Positions 4,974 through 8,655 of a DNA stretch of 8,655 bases are shown here, piece after piece; position 1 is the first letter of the stretch; each line of letters opens with the position of its first letter. Source of the stretch: JdFR-22 sp046537735. Lineage in GTDB: Archaea; Halobacteriota; Archaeoglobi; Archaeoglobales; Archaeoglobaceae. The stretch is from positions 1 to 8,655 of the forward strand of contig JBKHKH010000081.1 of the NCBI GenBank assembly GCA_046537735.1, given 5' to 3'. The notes below the pieces were generated by a model. It had not been told where the DNA came from and did not search any database. It saw only the letters and a program-made list of their open reading frames with translations. Made by a program: the position numbers and the translations under genes.

Positions 4974-5951
4974 ATGAAGATGAAATGGTTAATCGTGCTG
5001 GCAACTCTGTTGCTGGCAGCAGGCAGTGGAATGGCACAACAGCATGATGGTGACGGCGGGAAGGTCAATGGTGCTGAAGTCAGCAACCATACCCATGCTG
5101 ATGTGGGATTAAATAAAACAGATAATAGAGATAACTCTAACGTTAAACAGAAAATAGAGCAAAATACTGCCAGGAAAGAGCAGTTGAGGGAAAAGCTCCA
5201 AGAGCGCCTGGAGAACAAGTTACAATTGGACCAAAATGGCAACAATGGTAAAGATAAGGAGCGAATAAAGGAGAAGATCAAAGAGAAGATCGGGGAAGCC
5301 AGATCAGCCACTGATAACGCCAAACGAAATTACAGGGCGGCTCAACAGATGTATCTGAAAACAAAGGAGGATAACCCGTCACAAGCCCCTACACATGCCA
5401 GGACAATGATGAAGACAGGGGTCAATTATATGGATTCATGGCTGGAAAGAATAGAACTCCAGACCCTCGATTCTGATCTGGATAACGAAACCAAACTGGA
5501 GATTTTGAATAAGATCGACCAGTACAGGAATACTACCAGAGAAGAACTGGAGAAGGTCAACAACACTACTGATATGAGCCAAATGAGAGAAGCTGCCCGT
5601 GACCTCAGCAATCAGTGGAAGGAGATCAGACTATTCATTAAGGCTACCGGCTATCAGATTGCAACTGGAGAGCTGGAGAACATAATTGAGAAGGCAGAGA
5701 ATCTGGAGCCCAGGTTAGAAGAGATGAGGAACAACGCCAGCAATACTACAAGATTTGATACTATTATCGCTGATTACCACCGCAATCTCCAACTGGCGGA
5801 AGAAAATGCGGAACAAGCCCAAAATGTTCTGGCCAATGCAACGACTGTTCAAGAGGTAATGGAAGGACACAAACTAGTATTTAAAGCCACCAACAACCTC
5901 AAACAGGTTTTCAAGGACATTAGACTGATCAAAAATGAATTCTTGGCCTAA
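4974..5951 (+). CDS. secreted coiled-coil protein, unknown function
   Basis: This 325-aa protein starts at the ATG at 4974 (MKMKWLIVLATLLLAAGSGMAQQ). That start puts a normal signal peptide at the N-terminus, with cleavage likely after GMA. An upstream in-frame ATG at 4911 would bury the signal and has no ribosome site. The mature chain is hydrophilic and nearly all helical. A Gly/Asp-rich N-terminal stretch (about 24-50) is followed by heptad-rich Lys/Glu/Arg helices such as QKIEQNTARKEQLREKLQER and KDKERIKEKIKEKIGEA, then further helical segments to the C-terminus. Eight N-x-S/T sequons suggest glycosylation. There are no cysteines and no C-terminal anchor, so it is released or bound through a partner. 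It leads a probable operon with the AbrB-like regulator 33 bp downstream and the lipoprotein after that. The family is not recognised. A cell-surface or stress-response role is only inference. Confidence 0.82.
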   Translation: MKMKWLIVLATLLLAAGSGMAQQHDGDGGKVNGAEVSNHTHADVGLNKTDNRDNSNVKQKIEQNTARKEQLREKLQERLENKLQLDQNGNNGKDKERIKEKIKEKIGEARSATDNAKRNYRAAQQMYLKTKEDNPSQAPTHARTMMKTGVNYMDSWLERIELQTLDSDLDNETKLEILNKIDQYRNTTREELEKVNNTTDMSQMREAARDLSNQWKEIRLFIKATGYQIATGELENIIEKAENLEPRLEEMRNNASNTTRFDTIIADYHRNLQLAEENAEQAQNVLANATTVQEVMEGHKLVFKATNNLKQVFKDIRLIKNEFLA

Positions 5952-5970
5952 TGGTCATAAGATCAAAAAT

Positions 5971-5979
5971 AGGAGGTGA
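5971..5979 (+). promoter_or_regulatory. strong Shine-Dalgarno fixing the AbrB-like start
   Basis: AGGAGGTGA is followed by 5 nt and ATG at 5985. A GTG three codons earlier is part of this site itself and so is not the start. Confidence 0.85.
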
Positions 5980-5984
5980 ATATT

Positions 5985-6176
5985 ATGTACGGAACTGAAT
6001 ATGAAAATAAGAATTATTCGCTCTCCCTCGTGGAACAGATCGTAGGGCTTAGCTCTGCAACCTCAAAATATTCGGTAACTCTTACCAAAAATGTAAGGGA
6101 TTGGCTGGACATTAAACCCGGGGACAGAGTCGCCTTTGTAGAACGAAATGGAGAGATAATCCTCAGGAAAACTTAG
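5985..6176 (+). CDS. AbrB/MazE/SpoVT-type DNA-binding protein
   Basis: This 63-aa protein carries a swapped-hairpin DNA-binding domain in its second half. ATSKYSVTLTKNVRDWLDIKPGDRVAFVERNGEIILRK (about 26-62) shows the usual order: a strand with the DNA-contacting basic and polar residues, a short helix, the LDIKPGDRV turn, and two closing strands. Known for the family: dimers bind DNA as transition-state-type regulators or as antitoxins. The first 25 residues (MYGTEYENKNYSLSLVEQIVG) have no known match. No toxin gene is adjacent, since the neighbours encode exported proteins. An operon regulator is therefore more likely than an antitoxin, possibly acting on the phased repeats upstream of the first gene. 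Its stop codon TAG overlaps the ribosome site of the lipoprotein gene, which indicates co-translation. Confidence 0.88.
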   Translation: MYGTEYENKNYSLSLVEQIVGLSSATSKYSVTLTKNVRDWLDIKPGDRVAFVERNGEIILRKT

Positions 6177-6182
6177 GAGGTG
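6175..6182 (+). promoter_or_regulatory. Shine-Dalgarno of the lipoprotein gene overlapping a stop codon
   Basis: AGGAGGTG shares its first two bases with the TAG stop of the AbrB-like gene and lies 6 nt before the ATG at 6189. Termination and re-initiation are likely coupled. Confidence 0.8.
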
Positions 6183-6188
6183 TTTTAG

Positions 6189-7058
6189 ATGAGGAATAAT
6201 GAGAATAAATGGCTGAGTATACTGGCTGCAATATGTATCACGGCGATGATGTTTGCCGGTTGTGGAGAAAAAGGTGTGGAGAATGACCTGACCACGAACA
6301 CCCCAGTTGATACTGCTGAGACTACAGGCACACCTACAGCGGTCTCCGGAACTCCTGGGGATGCAACTACAACTGGATCAGCTGTGACTACTGCTGAACC
6401 CTCTATGACAACGGCAGAAACCACCCAGACCACGCATTCCTCGGGTGGGAGTGGGGGCAGCTCCATTATATCTACCATATCTTCTGCAGTCGGTAGTGTT
6501 ACCAATTCAGGTAGCAACGACCAAAAAATAGAGTATGGGACCTTCCAGCTTCTGGTGAGTGACAGACCCGCAGATATAGAAGACTTCGAACATTTGAACG
6601 TCACCTTGTCCAAAGCAAGAGTTTTCAAGGCTGGAGGTTTTAGATATGGCTACGGATACGGCTACGGATACGGCTCAGAAGAAGGACAGACAGGTTTCAA
6701 GATAATTGATTTTGAGAATAAGACAGTCGACCTCACTAAACTGGTAGGACCAAAATCCCTGCCCATCAGTGAGATAGAATTACCCGCTGGAAAATACACC
6801 AAAGTCGAGCTCTACGTTGATGATGTTGAAGCTGAATTGAAAGCAGGAGGAAATGCAGATGTGATGGTACCCAGTGGAAAGCTGATGATAACCAAGAACT
6901 TCAATATCATTCCCGGCGAGGAAACCACATTCGTATTCGACATCAATGTGATCAAGAAAGGACATTCAAACAACTATAACCTGCTTCCCGTGATATCAGA
7001 GAGCGGTGTAGTCGGTGAAGATCTGAAACCCAATGATGTAGAGGTCGTAGATAACTAA
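6189..7058 (+). CDS. DUF4382-type lipoprotein with Thr/Ser linker and Tyr-Gly tract
   Basis: This 289-aa exported lipoprotein has an N-terminus (NKWLSILAAICITAMMFAGC) that is a lipoprotein signal, with lipobox FAGC and modified Cys25. Residues about 33-110 are a Thr/Ser/Gly linker, probably O-glycosylated and extended. The folded domain (about 115-272) fits DUF4382. It begins GTFQLLVSDRPADIEDFEHL, contains VDLTKLVGP, continues with LPAGKYTKVELYV, then MVPSGKLMITKNFNI, a TTFVFDINV strand, and ends in LLPVIS. An unusual YGYGYGYGYG run (153-162) from a 12-bp DNA repeat is inserted in an early loop. The role of DUF4382 is not established. Surface ligand or carbohydrate binding is plausible. It is the last gene of the operon and is followed by a strong T-rich terminator. 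Confidence 0.9.
   Translation: MRNNENKWLSILAAICITAMMFAGCGEKGVENDLTTNTPVDTAETTGTPTAVSGTPGDATTTGSAVTTAEPSMTTAETTQTTHSSGGSGGSSIISTISSAVGSVTNSGSNDQKIEYGTFQLLVSDRPADIEDFEHLNVTLSKARVFKAGGFRYGYGYGYGYGSEEGQTGFKIIDFENKTVDLTKLVGPKSLPISEIELPAGKYTKVELYVDDVEAELKAGGNADVMVPSGKLMITKNFNIIPGEETTFVFDINVIKKGHSNNYNLLPVISESGVVGEDLKPNDVEVVDN
6645..6674 (+). repeat. in-gene tandem repeat coding (Tyr-Gly)5
   Basis: GGCTACGGATAC occurs twice in tandem (6648-6659 and 6660-6671) with partial units at each end. Alternating GGC and GGA codons keep the 12-bp unit, which indicates recent duplication. Copy number may vary without breaking the frame. Confidence 0.75.
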
Positions 7059-7094
7059 AAAAGTGTAAGAACACACGAAATTGTACCTCCTCTT

Positions 7095-7115
7095 CTTTTA
7101 TTTTTTTGATTTTTT
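7095..7115 (+). terminator. T-rich terminator of the operon
   Basis: CTTTTATTTTTTTGATTTTT lies about 37 bp after the lipoprotein stop and holds T runs of 4, 7 and 5. It is the strongest terminator-like sequence in the window. Confidence 0.72.
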
Positions 7116-7251
7116 GCGTTCGTTTAATATCTTACTATCTAATCTTAGGTTCATGTTAATTGTTCGGGAAAATGTTATTGCCAGTTTTGGATCAAAGAGG
7201 AAGGTAGAATTGATAGTCATAAAAATGTAATATAGAAGAAAATAGAAAATA
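7116..7251. other. spacer with no supported gene
   Basis: No credible frame is seen on either strand between the operon terminator and the repeat-rich element. A possible TATA-like TAATATAG (7228-7235) near its right end would start a plus-strand transcript at about 7252-7258, exactly where the structured element begins. Confidence 0.4.
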
Positions 7252-7496
7252 GCCCCCCAGGATAACTTGCCGGATAGTAGGTTGGAGGGCAGGTTTAACA
7301 GGTTGGAGTTAACAACTCACATCCTAGGGGGTAAAGCATGTTGGTCACCATTATTAAAAAACTTTGTGGTCGAGGTGGACCAAAACCAGCTTCAGTTAGG
7401 ATTAAGCTGTTAAAGTTATTAGAGAGGTTGGAGAGTCATTTTCCCCCTAGGATACAAAAGAATCCTATCTCTCCAACCTCAATCATATATTTTATT
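7252..7496 (+). ncRNA. candidate structured RNA with competing stems (or small palindromic element)
   Basis: Nested inverted repeats fill this stretch. CCCCCCAGGAT (7253-7263) pairs with ATCCTAGGGGG (7321-7331) at 10 of 11 positions. Inside that stem are two hairpins, CTTGCC/GGCAGG (7266-7271/7288-7293) and TTAAC/GTTAA (7295-7299/7308-7312), and both loops carry AGGTTGGA. After it come TTGGTC+ACC/GGT+GACCAA (7341-7349/7374-7383, one bulge), CAGCTT/AAGCTG (7387-7392/7404-7409), and the exact 12-bp GAGGTTGGAGAG/CTCTCCAACCTC (7424-7435/7469-7480). The last encloses AGGAT/ATCCT. ATCCTAGGGGG can pair perfectly with CCCCCTAGGAT (7443-7453) instead, so two folds compete. A TATA-like site lies upstream and a T-rich run (7488-7497) follows. 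I see no RNase P, SRP, tRNA or box C/D signature. The strand and ends are inferred. A 66-codon frame at 7338-7538 overlaps it but looks fortuitous. Confidence 0.42.
7321..7453. repeat. 133-bp segment bounded by 11-bp perfect (14/15) inverted repeats
   Basis: ATCCTAGGGGG at the left end and CCCCCTAGGAT at the right end are exact reverse complements. Three of the next four inward bases also match. The arrangement looks like a miniature inverted-repeat element, but I see no convincing target-site duplication. The same bases also form part of the structured RNA candidate. Confidence 0.45.
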
Positions 7497-7577
7497 CTCA
7501 TAATTAATAAACCTTTTGAACCTGCAGTCTATACATAACATAATAGTTAAAGATTAGCTTTCTGACCGATAAAAATT

Positions 7578-7594
7578 TCGAAACCTTTAAATAT
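7578..7594 (+). promoter_or_regulatory. BRE/TATA promoter giving a leaderless start at 7616
   Basis: TCGAAACC (BRE-like) is followed by TTTAAATAT (7586-7594). The TATA centre lies 26 bp before ATG 7616, the classical distance for a transcript that begins at the start codon. Confidence 0.65.
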
Positions 7595-7615
7595 GTTAAT
7601 CATTTGATTATAACT

Positions 7616-7801
7616 ATGATGATGGGGATGGGAATGAAGGACTTAGCATCCAATTTCGATGAGGTCCTGGAAAAAGGTGAAGAAGAACCAGAAGAAATGA
7701 TAGCAGAACTTCTGGAATCCTTTGGCTTTATAGAGAAAAAAGAAGGTAGATACAGGCTAACAAGGATGGGCGAGAAGTTTCTGGAGCTCCCTATAGAGTG
7801 A
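7616..7801 (+). CDS. small winged-helix-like protein
   Basis: This 61-aa protein starts with a methionine cluster (MMMGMGMKD), so five in-frame ATG codons compete. The first, 7616, is chosen because the TATA box predicts transcription to begin there, and no Shine-Dalgarno stands before the others. An acidic helix (FDEVLEKGEEEPEEM) is followed by AELLESFGFIEKKEGRYRLTRMGEKFLEL, which looks like the recognition helix and beta-hairpin wing of an archaeal winged-helix DNA-binding domain, ending in the tMGekFL pattern. The domain is shorter than usual because the first two helices are missing or very reduced. It may therefore be a truncated regulator or a protein-interaction microprotein. It converges on the PEP carboxykinase gene with 40 bp between stops. 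Confidence 0.72.
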   Translation: MMMGMGMKDLASNFDEVLEKGEEEPEEMIAELLESFGFIEKKEGRYRLTRMGEKFLELPIE

Positions 7802-7841
7802 CCTCAATAATTATTCAGTGTACATAGTAATTCGGTTGTAG

Positions 7842-8655
7842 CTAGTCTTCGAATACGCGCTTTATATCCGGATGTAGACCGTCTCCCAATTTCTTGATAG
7901 CTTCCTGTCTGATCCTTTTTATCTCTTCATTTTTCTCGTTGAATTCGGATCTGGAATAGAGCTTCTCCGGATGTAAGAAAATGTCATCCACGTATCTCAC
8001 TGCTTTAGGAACCTTAAAACCAGTGGGAGAATCTATCCACTCTTCGAGACCTCCCCTTAATAGAGAGTCCAGTATAGAGATGGTCTGTTCCAGCTTTATA
8101 TCCTGATAGGAATAGCCTTCCCCTATCCCCCCAGTATTCAGGAGGTAGAAATCAATATCGGGTAATCCCTGAAGTATCTCATAAAATCTGTTGGCGTGGT
8201 AGGTCCGGTCACCGGCAACAAATGGGTCATAGAAGAAGACACTTCTGATCTTGCCTGCTTGAGTTGGATCTCCTGCTGAAGATTCCATCGCCTGCCCCAC
8301 GACCATCAGGGCTACGGCCTGCTGCAAAGTCAACTTGGATATGGCAGGAATGGTTGGTCCTCTGGTTATTAAGATGAGGTTATCAACTTTATCCACATCG
8401 ATGTGGTCGCTGGCGTGCATGAAATCTCTTCTCTGGATAACTGCTCTTCCATTGGAGGTCCTCTCAAAATTATAGAGGTCAAAATCACCATGTTCTGTGA
8501 CATAAACGTTCTCACATAGGGTTTCGGGCTTCATTAGGCCATAATAGATCTCCATCTGGTCCCTAGGGTTAACACCTTCGGTTTTTACGAATATCCCTCC
8601 AGCTTCAAAGCCGTAGAACGAACCATCAGGATAGAGTGTACCTCCATCATCCTGA
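7842..8655 (-). CDS. pckA: phosphoenolpyruvate carboxykinase (ATP), 3' part
   Basis: This is the C-terminal 271 codons of an ATP-type PEP carboxykinase, which interconverts oxaloacetate + ATP and PEP + CO2 + ADP and feeds gluconeogenesis. The frame stays open to the window edge, with no start codon needed inside. Visible landmarks in order: QDDGGTLYPDGSFYGFEAGGIFVKTE, equivalent to the metal-binding DDEHGW and FEGGCYAK region of bacterial enzymes. Next come the TLCENVYV strand, SNGRAVIQRRDF, GPTIPAISKLTLQQA (GVLPPVSRLT in bacteria), and DFYLLNTGGIGEG (YLVNTGWNGTG). The P-loop GxxGxGKT lies upstream, outside the window. The sequence departs from bacterial PckA in several motifs, as archaeal members do. 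Its stop faces the small winged-helix gene, and no clear terminator is seen in the gap. Confidence 0.92.
   Translation of the reverse strand, partial: QDDGGTLYPDGSFYGFEAGGIFVKTEGVNPRDQMEIYYGLMKPETLCENVYVTEHGDFDLYNFERTSNGRAVIQRRDFMHASDHIDVDKVDNLILITRGPTIPAISKLTLQQAVALMVVGQAMESSAGDPTQAGKIRSVFFYDPFVAGDRTYHANRFYEILQGLPDIDFYLLNTGGIGEGYSYQDIKLEQTISILDSLLRGGLEEWIDSPTGFKVPKAVRYVDDIFLHPEKLYSRSEFNEKNEEIKRIRQEAIKKLGDGLHPDIKRVFED

Noticed and set aside
4859..5323. 154-codon minus-strand frame
   Set aside because: It is antisense to the coiled-coil gene. Its Ser/Phe/Leu-rich product is what Lys/Glu codons give on the opposite strand.
6185..6628. 147-codon minus-strand frame rich in Val and Ser
   Set aside because: It is a mirror of the Thr/Ser linker codons of the lipoprotein, with no promoter or ribosome site.
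7338..7538. 66-codon plus-strand frame with an SD-like AGGGGG before it
   Set aside because: It runs through several RNA-like stems. The product after residue 35 is low in charge and patterned by the repeats, and no family is recognised. It is noted as a possible target of the RNA switch but not called as a gene.
1..8655. CRISPR array, tRNA or rRNA genes, integrase or attachment sites
   Set aside because: No regular direct repeats of 25-40 bp, no cloverleaf and no rRNA-like sequence were seen on either strand. No recombinase gene is present.

Overview
The window looks like chromosomal DNA of a euryarchaeon with moderate GC content. Supporting signs are an HMf-type histone, TATA/BRE promoters (several placed for leaderless transcripts), T-rich archaeal terminators, strong GGAGGTGA ribosome sites on some genes, a PGF-CTERM surface protein and an ATP-type phosphoenolpyruvate carboxykinase. 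This mixture suggests the Methanomicrobia / Syntropharchaeia / ANME-like part of the tree, but the genus cannot be fixed from sequence alone.

Layout. Positions 1-974 hold the end of an SsuB/TauB-like ABC ATPase and its SsuC/TauC-like permease, overlapping by 37 bp. A possible 46-codon microprotein gene follows (1057-1197). Next, on the minus strand, is an MJ0936/YfcE-type phosphodiesterase that has lost its catalytic middle in frame (1233-1496). The histone gene (1744-1947) comes next and is flanked on both sides by a duplicated motif. A secreted beta-helix protein with a PGF-CTERM tail lies at 2129-3121. An unrecognised soluble protein (3196-3876) converges on an unrecognised membrane protein of about eight helices (3908-4693, minus).

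The membrane gene starts inside a perfect 11-bp inverted repeat centred on its TATA box. To the right, four TAAAG units spaced exactly 10 bp apart sit just downstream of a promoter. That promoter probably drives a three-gene operon at 4974-7058: a secreted glycosylation-rich coiled-coil protein, a 63-aa AbrB/MazE-type DNA-binding protein, and a DUF4382-type lipoprotein with a Tyr-Gly tract. The region 7059-7615 has no convincing gene. It does hold a dense set of nested and competing inverted repeats (7252-7496) that looks like a structured RNA or a small palindromic element. A small winged-helix-like protein (7616-7801) then converges on the 3' part of ATP-dependent PEP carboxykinase (7842-8655, minus), which runs off the window.

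The most interesting candidates are the structured element at 7252-7496, the phased TAAAG repeats with the operon they precede, and the symmetric promoter at 4684-4748. All functional claims for these three are inference.
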